In this document: positions 37,875 through 47,097 of the stretch, in pieces | Numbering within the stretch: position 1 is the first letter of the stretch | Layout: every line of letters starts with the position of its first letter | Assembly (NCBI RefSeq): GCF_900109605.1 | Contig: NZ_FOAM01000020.1 | Span: 44,871 to 108,870 of the forward strand | Direction: 5' to 3' | DNA from: Xaviernesmea oryzae | Lineage (GTDB): Bacteria; Pseudomonadota; Alphaproteobacteria; Rhizobiales; Rhizobiaceae | Length of the DNA stretch: 64,000 nucleotides | The notes under the pieces: generated by a model | Database searches by the model: none | The model's input: the letters and a program-made list of their open reading frames with translations, nothing else | Told to the model about the DNA's origin: nothing | Position numbers and translations under genes: made by a program

Positions 37875-40871
37875 ATGGCAAGGCAAGAAGCCAACGAGCA
37901 ATTCCAGCTCACCTCGTTTCTCGACGGCGCGAATGCGGGCTATATCGAACAGCTTTACGCGCGCTACGAGACCGACCCCGCTTCCGTTTCGGCCGAATGG
38001 CAGTCCTTCTTCAAGGCGCTGGCCGACAATCCCGACGACGTGGTGCGCGCAGCCAAGGGCGCGTCCTGGAAGAAGCCGCACTGGCCGATTCCGGAAGGCG
38101 GCGAACTGGTTTCGGCACTCGACGGCAACTGGGGCGTGGTCGAGAAGGTCATCGAAAAGAAGGTGAAGGCCAAGGCCGAGGAAAAGGCCGCCGCATCGGG
38201 CGAGCCGGTCAATCCGGTCGACGTTCACCAGTCGACGCGCGATTCCGTGCGCGCCATCATGCTGATCCGTGCCTACCGTGCCCGTGGCCATCTGCACGCC
38301 AAGCTGGACCCGCTGGGCCTTGCCGCCCCGGTCGAGGACTATAACGAACTGTCGCCGAAGAGCTACGGCTTCGAGGAGAAGGACCTCGACCGCAAGATCT
38401 TCATCGACAACATGCTGGGGCTGGAATACGCCACCATGCGCGAGATCGTCGAGATCCTAGAGCGTACCTATTGCTCGACGCTCGGCGTCGAATTCATGCA
38501 TATCTCCGATCCCGAAATCAAAGGCTGGATCCAGGAGCGCATCGAAGGCCCGGATAAAGGCGTCGACTTCACGCCCGAAGGCAAGAAGGCCATCCTGCAG
38601 AAGCTGATCGAGTCGGAAGGCTTCGAGCAGTTCATTGACGTCAAGTACAAGGGCACCAAGCGCTTCGGCCTCGACGGCGGCGAATCGCTGATCCCGGCGC
38701 TGGAACAGATCATCAAGCGCGGCGGCCAGGAAGGCCTGAAAGAAATCGTTCTCGGCATGGCCCATCGCGGCCGCCTGAACGTGCTCACCAACGTCATGGG
38801 CAAGCCGCACCGCGCCGTGTTCCACGAGTTCAAGGGTGGCTCCTACGCGCCTGACGACGTCGAAGGCTCCGGCGACGTCAAGTATCACCTGGGCGCCTCG
38901 TCCGACCGCGAGTTCGACGGCAACCGCGTGCACCTGTCGCTGACGGCCAATCCGTCGCATCTGGAAATCGTCAATCCCGTGGTCATGGGCAAGGCCCGCG
39001 CCAAGCAGGACCAGATCGCCACCTCCTGGGATGGCGACGTGATCCCGCTGAAGGAGCGCGCCAAGGTTCTGCCGCTCTTGCTGCACGGCGATGCTGCCTT
39101 TGCCGGCCAGGGTGTGACCGCTGAAATCCTCGGCCTGTCGGGCCTGCGCGGCCACCGCGTCGGCGGCACGCTGCATTTCATCATCAACAACCAGATCGGT
39201 TTCACCACCAATCCGGCCTTCTCGCGTTCCTCGCCCTATCCGTCCGACGTGGCGAAGATGATCGAGGCGCCGATCTTCCACGTCAACGGCGACGATCCCG
39301 AAGCGGTCACCTATGCCGCCAAGATCGCCACCGAATTCCGCATGAAGTTCCACAAGCCCGTTGTGGTCGACATGTTCTGCTATCGTCGCTACGGCCATAA
39401 CGAAGGCGACGAACCGAGCTTCACCCAGCCGAAGATGTACAAGGTCATTCGCGGCCATAAGCCGGTCGTGCAGATCTATGCAGAACGCCTGATCGCCGAA
39501 GGCCTGATCACCGAAGGCGAACTGGAAAAGATGAAGGCCGACTGGCGCGCCCATCTCGAACAGGAATTTGAGGCCGGTCAGTCCTACAAGCCGAACAAGG
39601 CCGACTGGCTGGATGGCGTCTGGTCGGGCCTGCGCACGGCCGACAATGCCGACGAGCAGCGCCGCGGCAAGACCGGCGTGCCGATGAAGACGCTGAAGGA
39701 AATCGGCCGCAAGCTGTCCGAGGTTCCCGCAGGCTTCAACGTACACCGCACGATCCAGCGCTTCATGGACAACCGCGCGCAGATGGTCGAAACCGGCGAA
39801 GGCATCGATTGGGCGATGGCGGAAGCCTTCGCCTTCGGCACGCTCTGTGTCGAAGGCACCAAGATCCGCCTCTCCGGCCAGGATTGCGAGCGCGGCACCT
39901 TCTCCCAGCGCCATTCGGTCCTTTACGATCAGGAAACCGAGGAGCGCTACATCCCGCTCGCCAATCTGGCGCCAAACCAGGGCCGCTACGAGGTCATCAA
40001 TTCGATGCTCTCGGAAGAGGCCGTGCTCGGCTTCGAATATGGCTATTCGCTCTCGCGCCCCGGCGCGCTGACGCTCTGGGAAGCCCAATTCGGCGACTTC
40101 GCCAACGGGGCCCAGGTCGTGTTCGACCAGTTCATCTCGTCGGGCGAACGCAAGTGGCTGCGCATGTCCGGCCTCGTCTGCCTTCTGCCGCATGGCTATG
40201 AAGGCCAGGGACCGGAACATTCCTCCGCCCGCCTGGAGCGCTATCTCCAGCTCTGCGCGGAAGACAACATGCAGGTGGCCAACTGCACGACGCCGGCTAA
40301 CTATTTCCACGTGCTGCGCCGGCAGATCAAGCGCGACTTCCGCAAGCCGCTGATCCTGATGACGCCGAAGTCGCTCCTTCGCCACAAGCGCGCTGTCTCC
40401 TCGCTGTCGGAAATGGCGGGCGACAGCTCGTTCCACCGCCTGCTGTGGGACGATGCCGAGGTGATCAAGGACGGCCCGGTCAAGCTGCAGAAGGACAACA
40501 AGATCCGCCGCGTGGTCATGTGCACGGGCAAGGTCTATTACGACCTTCTGGAAGAGCGCGAAAAGCGCGGCATCGACGACATCTACCTCCTGCGCCTGGA
40601 GCAGCTCTATCCGTTCCCGGCCAAGGCGCTGATCAACGAGCTCTCGCGCTTCCGCAATGCCGAAATGGTCTGGTGCCAGGAAGAGCCCAAGAACATGGGT
40701 GCCTGGGCCTTCATCGACCCCTATCTGGAATGGGTGCTGGCCCATATCGACGCCAAGTATCAGCGCGTGCGCTATACCGGCCGTCCGGCTGCCGCCTCTC
40801 CGGCCACGGGCCTGATGTCGAAGCACTTGGCACAGCTCGCCGCCTTCCTGGAAGACGCGCTCGGCGGCTGA
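37875..40871 (+). CDS. sucA: 2-Oxoglutarate dehydrogenase E1 component
   Basis: The 998-residue thiamine-diphosphate enzyme is the decarboxylating E1 of the 2-oxoglutarate dehydrogenase complex. The N-terminal SFLDGANAGYIEQLYARYE is the E2-binding segment. EIVLGMAHRGRLNVL and SLTANPSHLEIVNPVV carry active-site His residues. The ThDP motif runs from HGDAAFAGQG (around residue 400) to FIINNQIGFTT. The C-terminal transketolase-like half contains HGYEGQGPEHSSARLERYLQ. The ATG at 37875 has only a moderate GGAT upstream. sucB follows after 200 bases. Confidence 0.97.
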   Translation: MARQEANEQFQLTSFLDGANAGYIEQLYARYETDPASVSAEWQSFFKALADNPDDVVRAAKGASWKKPHWPIPEGGELVSALDGNWGVVEKVIEKKVKAKAEEKAAASGEPVNPVDVHQSTRDSVRAIMLIRAYRARGHLHAKLDPLGLAAPVEDYNELSPKSYGFEEKDLDRKIFIDNMLGLEYATMREIVEILERTYCSTLGVEFMHISDPEIKGWIQERIEGPDKGVDFTPEGKKAILQKLIESEGFEQFIDVKYKGTKRFGLDGGESLIPALEQIIKRGGQEGLKEIVLGMAHRGRLNVLTNVMGKPHRAVFHEFKGGSYAPDDVEGSGDVKYHLGASSDREFDGNRVHLSLTANPSHLEIVNPVVMGKARAKQDQIATSWDGDVIPLKERAKVLPLLLHGDAAFAGQGVTAEILGLSGLRGHRVGGTLHFIINNQIGFTTNPAFSRSSPYPSDVAKMIEAPIFHVNGDDPEAVTYAAKIATEFRMKFHKPVVVDMFCYRRYGHNEGDEPSFTQPKMYKVIRGHKPVVQIYAERLIAEGLITEGELEKMKADWRAHLEQEFEAGQSYKPNKADWLDGVWSGLRTADNADEQRRGKTGVPMKTLKEIGRKLSEVPAGFNVHRTIQRFMDNRAQMVETGEGIDWAMAEAFAFGTLCVEGTKIRLSGQDCERGTFSQRHSVLYDQETEERYIPLANLAPNQGRYEVINSMLSEEAVLGFEYGYSLSRPGALTLWEAQFGDFANGAQVVFDQFISSGERKWLRMSGLVCLLPHGYEGQGPEHSSARLERYLQLCAEDNMQVANCTTPANYFHVLRRQIKRDFRKPLILMTPKSLLRHKRAVSSLSEMAGDSSFHRLLWDDAEVIKDGPVKLQKDNKIRRVVMCTGKVYYDLLEEREKRGIDDIYLLRLEQLYPFPAKALINELSRFRNAEMVWCQEEPKNMGAWAFIDPYLEWVLAHIDAKYQRVRYTGRPAAASPATGLMSKHLAQLAAFLEDALGG

Positions 40872-41072
40872 TGCCGATCGCCTTGAGCCCGGCTCAGGCC
40901 GCCCGTCGATCCGCCGCTTTCGCCCGCATCTGCCCTTTTGGCAGAGGGGCGGGGCGGAGGGGTAACGGGCGGCGGGCCGGCTTGTCCGGCATCTCATTGC
41001 TCATCCTGAGACATGGCGCCTGACCGGCGCCAATCGAAACGCAAGACACGAACAACATCAGGACTTCAGATC

Positions 41073-42323
41073 ATGGCCACAGAAATCCGCGTTCCAACCC
41101 TTGGGGAATCCGTCAGCGAAGCGACGGTCGGCACCTGGTTCAAGAAGGTCGGCGACATCATCAAGGCCGATGAGCCGCTGCTCGAACTCGAAACCGACAA
41201 GGTGACCGTCGAAGTCCCGGCGCCGGCCTCCGGCACGCTGTCGGAAATCGTGGCGCAGGCCGGCGAGACCGTCGGCCTTGGCGCGCTGCTCGGCCAGATC
41301 GCCGCTGGCGCTGCCGCCTCGGCCCCTGCCGCAGCCGCTGCTCCGGCTGCCGCTCCAGCCCCTGCGGCTGCTCCGGCTCCTGCCGCCGCAGCTGCCCCGG
41401 CAGCCTCCGCCCCGGCGGCTTCGTCCATGCCGCCGGCCCCGGCTGCCGCCAAGCTTCTGGCTGAAAACAACATCTCCGCCTCCGATGTCGATGGCTCGGG
41501 CAAGCGCGGCCAGGTGCTGAAGGGTGACGTTCTCGCCGCCGTCAAGACCATCGGTCAGGCCGCACCGGCCGCTGCCGAAGCGCCGAAGGCCTCCACCCGT
41601 GGCCCGTCGGCCGCCGAGGATGCGCCGCGCGAAGAGCGTGTGAAGATGACGCGCCTGCGCCAGACCATCGCCAAGCGGCTGAAGGATGCCCAGAACACCG
41701 CCGCCATGCTGACCACCTATAACGAGGTGGACATGAAAGCCGTGATGGACCTGCGCAACCGGTACAAGGACGTGTTCGAGAAGAAGCACGGCGTAAAGCT
41801 CGGCTTCATGGGCTTCTTCACCAAGGCTGTCACGCATGCGCTGAAGGAACTGCCGGCTGTCAACGCCGAGATCGACGGCACCGACATCATCTACAAGAAC
41901 TTCTGCCATGTCGGCATGGCCGTCGGCACCGACAAGGGCCTGGTCGTGCCTGTCATCCGCGATGCCGACCAGCTGTCGATCGCCGGCGTCGAGAAGGAAC
42001 TCGGCCGTCTCGCCAAGGCTGCGCGCGATGGCTCGCTCTCCATGGCGGAAATGCAGGGCGGCACCTTCACCATCACCAATGGCGGTGTCTATGGTTCGCT
42101 GATGTCCTCGCCGATCCTCAACGCCCCGCAGTCCGGCATTCTCGGCATGCACAAGATCCAAGAGCGCCCCGTGGTCGTCGGCGGCCAGATCGTCATCCGC
42201 CCGATGATGTATCTGGCACTCTCCTACGATCACCGGATCGTCGACGGCAAGGAAGCCGTCACCTTCCTGGTGCGCGTCAAGGAAAGCCTGGAAGATCCGG
42301 AACGCCTGGTTCTCGATCTCTGA
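41073..42323 (+). CDS. sucB: Dihydrolipoyllysine succinyltransferase (2-oxoglutarate dehydrogenase E2)
   Basis: The 416-residue core of the 2-oxoglutarate dehydrogenase complex. A single N-terminal lipoyl domain carries the lipoylated Lys43 ([11 protein letters not shown]). A long Ala/Pro swinging linker (about residues 80-125) follows, then the E1/E3-binding domain ([20 protein letters not shown]). The catalytic acetyltransferase-like domain ends in [14 protein letters not shown] with the active His/Asp. The start at 41073 has CAGGAC at 41058-41064. The earlier in-frame codon at 41013 is not homologous. Confidence 0.97.
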   Translation: MATEIRVPTLGESVSEATVGTWFKKVGDIIKADEPLLELETDKVTVEVPAPASGTLSEIVAQAGETVGLGALLGQIAAGAAASAPAAAAAPAAAPAPAAAPAPAAAAAPAASAPAASSMPPAPAAAKLLAENNISASDVDGSGKRGQVLKGDVLAAVKTIGQAAPAAAEAPKASTRGPSAAEDAPREERVKMTRLRQTIAKRLKDAQNTAAMLTTYNEVDMKAVMDLRNRYKDVFEKKHGVKLGFMGFFTKAVTHALKELPAVNAEIDGTDIIYKNFCHVGMAVGTDKGLVVPVIRDADQLSIAGVEKELGRLAKAARDGSLSMAEMQGGTFTITNGGVYGSLMSSPILNAPQSGILGMHKIQERPVVVGGQIVIRPMMYLALSYDHRIVDGKEAVTFLVRVKESLEDPERLVLDL

Positions 42324-42337
42324 TCGACGAGCCTTAG

Positions 42338-42365
42338 GCAGGCCGGGGCCAGCGCCCCGACCTGC
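42338..42365 (+). terminator. Hairpin after sucB
   Basis: Arms 42338-42349 and 42354-42365 pair over 12 bases with one mismatch (GCAGGCCGGGGC/GCCCCGACCTGC) and a 4-base loop, 14 bases after sucB. No T-run. This is the third GC hairpin of this style in the suc cluster. Confidence 0.5.
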
Positions 42366-42545
42366 ACCTCTGCATCGTGCTTTCGATCGCGATCGATCAA
42401 GGACGAACGCAGCAGACTGAACGTGCGACGGCACCGTGTTTCATGAGAGGCACGATGCCATGTTTCCGGCTTTGCGGGCGACCGTCCGCAAAGCCTTTCG
42501 CCTTGTCCCGCCAGGCCCATGTCGCGCCTGGAAAGAGAGTGCGCC

Positions 42546-42959
42546 ATGGATCCGATGATGTTCGATGCCTCGCCCTTTCCCGCGCTGATCGCCTGGAGCG
42601 TGGTGCTGCTCTTTATCCATATCGGCCTTCAGAGCGTGATCGCAACGCGGGAACTGGGATCGACCTGGAATGCCGGCCCGCGTGACGACGAAAAGAAGCC
42701 GAAGGGCAAGTTCGCCGGCCGCGCCGAGCGCGCCTCCTTGAATTTCCGCGAGACCTATCCGGCCTTCATCGCGCTGGCGCTGGTGCAGATGTTCACGGGC
42801 GATCCGACGGATTGGGGCTTTTATGGCGGCTTGGTCTGGTTTCTCTGCCGCATCGTCTACGTGCCGCTCTACCTCTTCGGCATTCCCTACATCCGGTCCT
42901 TGGTTTGGCTTGGCTCCGTAGCAGGCCTTGTCATCATGGCCTTCCATCTGATCTTCTGA
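42546..42959 (+). CDS. MAPEG-family membrane protein
   Basis: A 137-residue protein with four predicted transmembrane helices (about residues 10-30, 58-76, 88-105 and 115-135). It has the MAPEG-like loop RAERASLNFRETYPAFIAL, where the Arg/Asn/Glu cluster corresponds to the glutathione-binding region of eukaryotic MAPEG enzymes. Bacterial members are mostly uncharacterised. The ATG at 42546 has GGAAAGAGAG at 42530-42539. In S. meliloti, as I remember the map, a similar gene also follows sucB. Confidence 0.85.
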   Translation: MDPMMFDASPFPALIAWSVVLLFIHIGLQSVIATRELGSTWNAGPRDDEKKPKGKFAGRAERASLNFRETYPAFIALALVQMFTGDPTDWGFYGGLVWFLCRIVYVPLYLFGIPYIRSLVWLGSVAGLVIMAFHLIF

Positions 42960-42985
42960 TCCGACAACGCTAAGGACCAAGGACG

Positions 42986-43639
42986 ATGACACCCTATCTT
43001 TTCGAACTCGCCTCGCTGATGGCGGTCTTTTCCTTCGCCATCGTCTCGCCCGGCGCCGATCTTGCCATGGTCATGCGCCAGTCGATCGCCCATGGCCGCC
43101 GGCAGGCGATCATCACCAGCTTCGGCATCGGCACATCGCTGATGTTTCACGTCACCTATACGATCCTGGGTCTTGGCCTGATCATTTCCCAGTCGATCAC
43201 CCTGTTCAACATCATCAAATGGTGCGGCGTCGCCTATCTCGTCTATATCGGCGTTAAAGCGCTGAAGGCGAAAAAGGCGGAAACGCCACTGGAGGCTTCG
43301 GGCGAGGCACCCGATGCCGGTAGGCTCCCGCGCCGCCAGTCACCCGCCAAGGCCTTTCTGCTCGGTTTCGCCGCCAATGCGCTGAACCCGAAGCCGGTCT
43401 TCTTCTTCCTGTCGATCTTCTCCACCGTGGTCAGCGCCCACACGCCCATCGAGGTGAAGTTCGTCTATGGCCTGGTCATGGCCACGGCGCTGGTCACTTG
43501 GTTCGTCGGTGTCAGCCTGTTCATGACGACACCGCGCATGCGCGCCGCCTTCACCGGCATCAGCCATTGGATCGACCGCGCCAGCGGCGCCGTCTTCATC
43601 GCGCTCGGCGTGAAGCTGGCCATGGAAAAGGCGAGCTGA
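42986..43639 (+). CDS. LysE/RhtB-family amino-acid exporter
   Basis: A 217-residue inner-membrane protein with about six hydrophobic segments and the LysE/RhtB signature at its N-terminus (FAIVSPGADLAMVMRQSIAHG, with the SPGAD pattern replacing the commoner TPGPD). GIGTSLMFHVTYTILGLGL follows. A hydrophilic central loop (about residues 90-118) precedes the second helix set. These proteins export amino acids or derivatives; the substrate is unknown. It lies 26 bases after the MAPEG gene and 39 before the SDR gene. Confidence 0.88.
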   Translation: MTPYLFELASLMAVFSFAIVSPGADLAMVMRQSIAHGRRQAIITSFGIGTSLMFHVTYTILGLGLIISQSITLFNIIKWCGVAYLVYIGVKALKAKKAETPLEASGEAPDAGRLPRRQSPAKAFLLGFAANALNPKPVFFFLSIFSTVVSAHTPIEVKFVYGLVMATALVTWFVGVSLFMTTPRMRAAFTGISHWIDRASGAVFIALGVKLAMEKAS

Positions 43640-43678
43640 TGCCAGCAATGGCGATGCTTGGCGTTGAGGAGAGATCCC

Positions 43679-44434
43679 ATGGCAGATGACCGTCCTGTTC
43701 TGTTGGTCACCGGCGCCAGCCGCGGCATCGGCGCTGCCATTGCCCGCGGCGCAGCCGAACGCGGCTGGCAGGTCCTGGTCAATTACCTGTCGAATGCGGC
43801 AGCAGCCGAAGCTCTTGTGACGGCCATTTCCGATGCAGGCGGCAAGGCCTTAGCGGTCCAAGGCGATACCGGCACGGAAGAGGGCATTGCCGCGATCTTT
43901 TCAGCGGTAGACGGACGCTTCAGCCGGTTGGACGGCCTCGTCAACAATGCCGGCGTGGTCGACAGGACGGCGCGGGTGGACGAAATGTCCCGTGACCGGT
44001 TGGAGCGGATGTTCGCCATCAATGTTATCGGCAAGATCCGCTGTGCCTCCGAGGCCGTCAAGCGCATGTCGACGCGCCATGGCGGACGCGGTGGCGTCAT
44101 CGTCAATATCTCCTCCATGGCCGCAGTACTCGGCAGCGGCGGGCAATATGTCGACTATGCCGCCGCCAAGGGTGCCGTCGACACCTTTACCATCGGCCTT
44201 GCGCGCGAAGTCGCCGCCGAGGGCATCCGCGTCAACGCCATTCGCCCGGGGATCATCGATACAGACATCCATGCCTCTGGCGGTCTGCCGGAGCGTGCAC
44301 GGGATCTGGCACCGACCGTGCCGATGCAACGCGCCGGAACGGCGGAGGAAGTGGCCGAAGCGGTACTGTACCTGCTTTCACCCCAAGCCTCCTATGTCAC
44401 GGGCGCCATCATGAACGTCAGCGGCGGCAGATAG
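43679..44434 (+). CDS. SDR-family oxidoreductase (FabG-like)
   Basis: A 251-residue classical short-chain dehydrogenase. The cofactor motif is TGASRGIGAAIA, then LVNNAG (about residue 87), the catalytic Ser in IVNISSMAA (about 143) and YVDYAAAKGAVD with the YxxxK pair (about 158-162). The closing segment is SYVTGAIMNVSGG. The local pattern suggests an NADP(H)-type enzyme of the glucose/3-ketoacyl reductase group; the substrate is unknown. The ATG at 43679 has GAGGAGAG at 43667-43674. It is 26 bases upstream of lpdA and probably co-transcribed. Confidence 0.9.
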   Translation: MADDRPVLLVTGASRGIGAAIARGAAERGWQVLVNYLSNAAAAEALVTAISDAGGKALAVQGDTGTEEGIAAIFSAVDGRFSRLDGLVNNAGVVDRTARVDEMSRDRLERMFAINVIGKIRCASEAVKRMSTRHGGRGGVIVNISSMAAVLGSGGQYVDYAAAKGAVDTFTIGLAREVAAEGIRVNAIRPGIIDTDIHASGGLPERARDLAPTVPMQRAGTAEEVAEAVLYLLSPQASYVTGAIMNVSGGR

Positions 44435-44460
44435 CCGCCCCAGCAAGGAAAGTTTCAGCA

Positions 44461-45864
44461 ATGGCTTACGATATCATCGTGATCGGCACGGGCCCCGGCG
44501 GTTATGTCTGCGCCGTCAAGGCGGCCCAGCTCGGCCTCCAGGTCGCGGTCGTCGAAAAGCGCGCGACCTATGGCGGTACCTGCCTCAATGTCGGCTGCAT
44601 CCCGTCCAAGGCGCTGCTGCACGCCTCGGAAATGTACCATGCCGCCCATCATCTCGACGGGCTCGGCATCGAGATCGGCGAAGCGCGGTTGAACCTCGAC
44701 AAGATGATGGCGCACAAGGATGCGACCGTGAAGTCGAACGTCGATGGCGTGGCTTATCTCTTCAAGAAGAACAAGATCGACACCTTCCAGGGCACAGGCC
44801 GCGTGGTCTCCGCCGGCAAGGTCTCGGTCACGGCAGAGGACGGCTCGGCCCAGGAGCTTGAGGCCAAGGCGATCGTGATCGCCACGGGATCGGATGTCGC
44901 CGGCATTCCCGGCGTGCAGGTCGATATCGATGAGGAGGTCATCGTCTCCTCCACCGGCGGCATCGCGCTGAAGCAGGTGCCCGGCCATATGGTCGTCGTC
45001 GGCGGTGGCGTCATCGGGCTGGAGCTGGGCTCGGTCTGGGCGCGCCTTGGCGCCAAGGTGACCGTGGTGGAATATCTCGATTCGATCCTCGGCGGCATGG
45101 ATGGCGAAGTGTCCAAGCAGTTCCAGCGCATGCTGGCCAAGCAGGGACTGACCTTCAATCTCGGCGCCAAGGTCACCGGCGTGACGCGTACCGAGAGTGG
45201 CGCCAACGTGACTTTCGAGCCGGTCAAGGGTGGGGAAGCCCAGACGATCACTGCCGATATCGTTCTGGTCGCCACCGGCCGCAAGCCCTACACGGCCGGC
45301 CTCGGCTTGGAGGAGGCCGGCGTGGCGCTGGACAATCGCGGTCGCATCGAGATCGACAATCATTTCCAGACCAATGTGCCCGGCATCTTCGCCATCGGCG
45401 ACGTGGTCAAGGGCCCGATGCTGGCCCATAAGGCCGAGGATGAGGGCGTGGCGCTGGCCGAGATCCTCGCCGGCCAGCGTGGCCATGTGAACTACGACGT
45501 CATTCCCGGCGTGGTCTACACTCAGCCGGAGGTCGCCTCAGTCGGCAAGACCGAGGAAGAGCTCAAGGCCCAGGGCATCGCCTACAAGGTCGGCAAGTTC
45601 CCCTTCTCCGCCAATGGCCGCGCCCGCGCCATGCTGGCCACCGATGGCTTCGTCAAGATCCTGGCCGATGCCGAGACCGACCGCCTTCTCGGCGGCCATA
45701 TCATCGGCTTCGGTGCTGGCGAAATGATCCACGAGATCGCGACCGTGATGGAATTCGGCGGCTCGTCGGAAGATCTCGGCCGCACCTGCCACGCCCATCC
45801 GACCATGTCGGAAGCCGTGAAGGAAGCCGCGCTCGCCACCTTCTTCAAGCCGATCCATATGTAA
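44461..45864 (+). CDS. lpdA: Dihydrolipoyl dehydrogenase (E3)
   Basis: The 467-residue FAD enzyme reoxidises dihydrolipoyl groups of the 2-oxoglutarate dehydrogenase complex. It has the FAD motif IIVIGTGPGGYVCAVKA and the redox disulfide Cys41/Cys46 in GGTCLNVGCIPSK. The NAD motif is VVGGGVIGLELGSV and the dimer-interface motif is HAHPTMSEA with the catalytic His/Glu. The start at 44461 has AAGGAAAG at 44446-44453. It is the E3 gene for the sucAB complex, separated from it by three accessory genes. Confidence 0.97.
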   Translation: MAYDIIVIGTGPGGYVCAVKAAQLGLQVAVVEKRATYGGTCLNVGCIPSKALLHASEMYHAAHHLDGLGIEIGEARLNLDKMMAHKDATVKSNVDGVAYLFKKNKIDTFQGTGRVVSAGKVSVTAEDGSAQELEAKAIVIATGSDVAGIPGVQVDIDEEVIVSSTGGIALKQVPGHMVVVGGGVIGLELGSVWARLGAKVTVVEYLDSILGGMDGEVSKQFQRMLAKQGLTFNLGAKVTGVTRTESGANVTFEPVKGGEAQTITADIVLVATGRKPYTAGLGLEEAGVALDNRGRIEIDNHFQTNVPGIFAIGDVVKGPMLAHKAEDEGVALAEILAGQRGHVNYDVIPGVVYTQPEVASVGKTEEELKAQGIAYKVGKFPFSANGRARAMLATDGFVKILADAETDRLLGGHIIGFGAGEMIHEIATVMEFGGSSEDLGRTCHAHPTMSEAVKEAALATFFKPIHM

Positions 45865-45928
45865 GCGACGGACGGGCGGCTGTCGGCCATCTGTCGACGC
45901 CTCCATGAAAGTTTTTCGATGCCATCCG

Positions 45929-45952
45929 CCCCGCTTGCGCCCGCAGGCGGGG
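45929..45952 (+). terminator. Terminator after lpdA
   Basis: CCCCGC (45929-45934) pairs with GCGGGG (45947-45952), with inner TGC/GCA pairing, 65 bases after the lpdA stop. It is followed by a pyrimidine-rich TGCTTCTTT. This is a moderate intrinsic terminator closing the suc-lpd cluster. Confidence 0.6.
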
Positions 45953-46002
45953 TGCTTCTTTATGGCGCCTCTCCTGCCTTGAACGAACGAGGAGTTCGCC
46001 CG

Positions 46003-46494
46003 ATGCGTCCAGCCATCTATTCCTTGCCCCAGCGCGCGCTGCACTGGCTGATGGCGTTGTTGATCTTCTTTAACCTGATCTTTTCCGACGGCATGGAGCA
46101 CTGGGCCCGGCTGATGCGACATGGCCAGCCGGCTACGCCTGACGACGTTGGCGCTGCCAATATCCATGCCTATGTCGGCATCGCCATCCTCGTTCTCGCG
46201 CTCTGTCGCCTGGTTTTGCGCCTCGTTCAAGGCGCGCCTGAGCCGCCTGCGGATGAGCCACCGATCTTGCGCCTAGCCGCCAAAGCAACGCATAGCTTGT
46301 TATACATCCTCTTCTTCGCGATGCCCTTGTCAGGGATAGCCCGCTATTATTTCGGTGTGGAGGTAGCGGGCTTTCTCCATGGCGGGCCGATGAAGGTGCT
46401 GCTCTGGGCTTTGATCGCGACACATGTCGCTGGCGCGCTCGCGCATCAGTTCCTCTGGAAGAGCAATGTGCTGGCGCGCATGACGCGGGGCTGA
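46003..46494 (+). CDS. Cytochrome b561-family membrane protein
   Basis: A 163-residue diheme-type cytochrome b561 (CybB/YodB group) with four predicted transmembrane helices. Candidate heme ligands are His in QRALHWLMALLIF, NIHAYVGIAIL, THSLLYILFF and ATHVAGALAHQF. Bacterial relatives move electrons between quinol and periplasmic acceptors such as superoxide. The ATG at 46003 has CGAGGAG at 45988-45994. The frame opens at 45919, but that part overlaps the terminator and lacks homology. Confidence 0.9.
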   Translation: MRPAIYSLPQRALHWLMALLIFFNLIFSDGMEHWARLMRHGQPATPDDVGAANIHAYVGIAILVLALCRLVLRLVQGAPEPPADEPPILRLAAKATHSLLYILFFAMPLSGIARYYFGVEVAGFLHGGPMKVLLWALIATHVAGALAHQFLWKSNVLARMTRG

Positions 46495-46573
46495 AGGCGC
46501 GGCATTTCGCCCTCTTTCGGCAGGGGTCGGATCGGTGAAGAGTAAAGGCACCGAAACCGGACCGCTTTCATGA

Positions 46574-47077
46574 TTCCTGTCCCGACCGCTCAAACTGTGG
46601 CTGATCCCCCTGCCTGGCGCCGATTGGTTCGATCGCTACGAGATCCATCTGGAAGATGCCAGCCTGAGCGCGGGCGAGGCTGCCCATCGCATCCTGGCCA
46701 ATCCGCCACCATGGGCCACACCCTTGATGCGGCTGCGCAATGCGCTTGTGCGGCTGGCGGGTCTTCGCGGCGTTGCCTTACAGGCAGGGGCCGGGGCCGG
46801 CGGCTTTCCCATTCTCGAAGACGGGCCCGAACGCTGCGTGCTCGGCTTTGACGATCGACATCTGGATTTCCGGATCGTCGTCGAACGCGACGAGGCCGAA
46901 ACAGGCTCTCTCCTCGCCGTCACCACGCTGGTGAGGCGGCATAATGCTTTGGGCCGGGTCTATCTGGCAGCTGTCGGCCCCTTCCACAGGCTGATCGTGC
47001 CCGCAAGCCTTCAGCGTCTGCAGCCACAGGGCAAACGTCCTTATCGGGCGGCAGGCTCGGGGCACGGGCGGGTTTGA
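46574..47077 (+). CDS. DUF2867-family protein, start codon missing or frameshifted
   Basis: The frame downstream of a TGA at 46571-46573 encodes a DUF2867-like protein. It contains LKLWLIPLPGADWFDRYEIH, then APLMRLRNALVRL-like residues, FPILEDGPERCVLGFDDRHL, LVRRHNALGRVYLAAV and PFHRLIVPA. No ATG, GTG or TTG occurs in this frame before a TTG at 46724, which would delete about 50 conserved residues. An ATG at 46570 lies one frame away, so a single-base change near 46571-46595 would restore a normal start. Either a CTG starts translation, the gene is frameshifted, or there is a sequence error. The function of DUF2867 is unknown. Confidence 0.65.
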   Translation, partial: FLSRPLKLWLIPLPGADWFDRYEIHLEDASLSAGEAAHRILANPPPWATPLMRLRNALVRLAGLRGVALQAGAGAGGFPILEDGPERCVLGFDDRHLDFRIVVERDEAETGSLLAVTTLVRRHNALGRVYLAAVGPFHRLIVPASLQRLQPQGKRPYRAAGSGHGRV

Positions 47078-47097
47078 TCGAACCTGCTCTCGCCGGC

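Noticed and set aside
38457..40997. 846-codon open frame on the minus strand
   Set aside because: It lies opposite sucA and is a composition artefact of the same kind.
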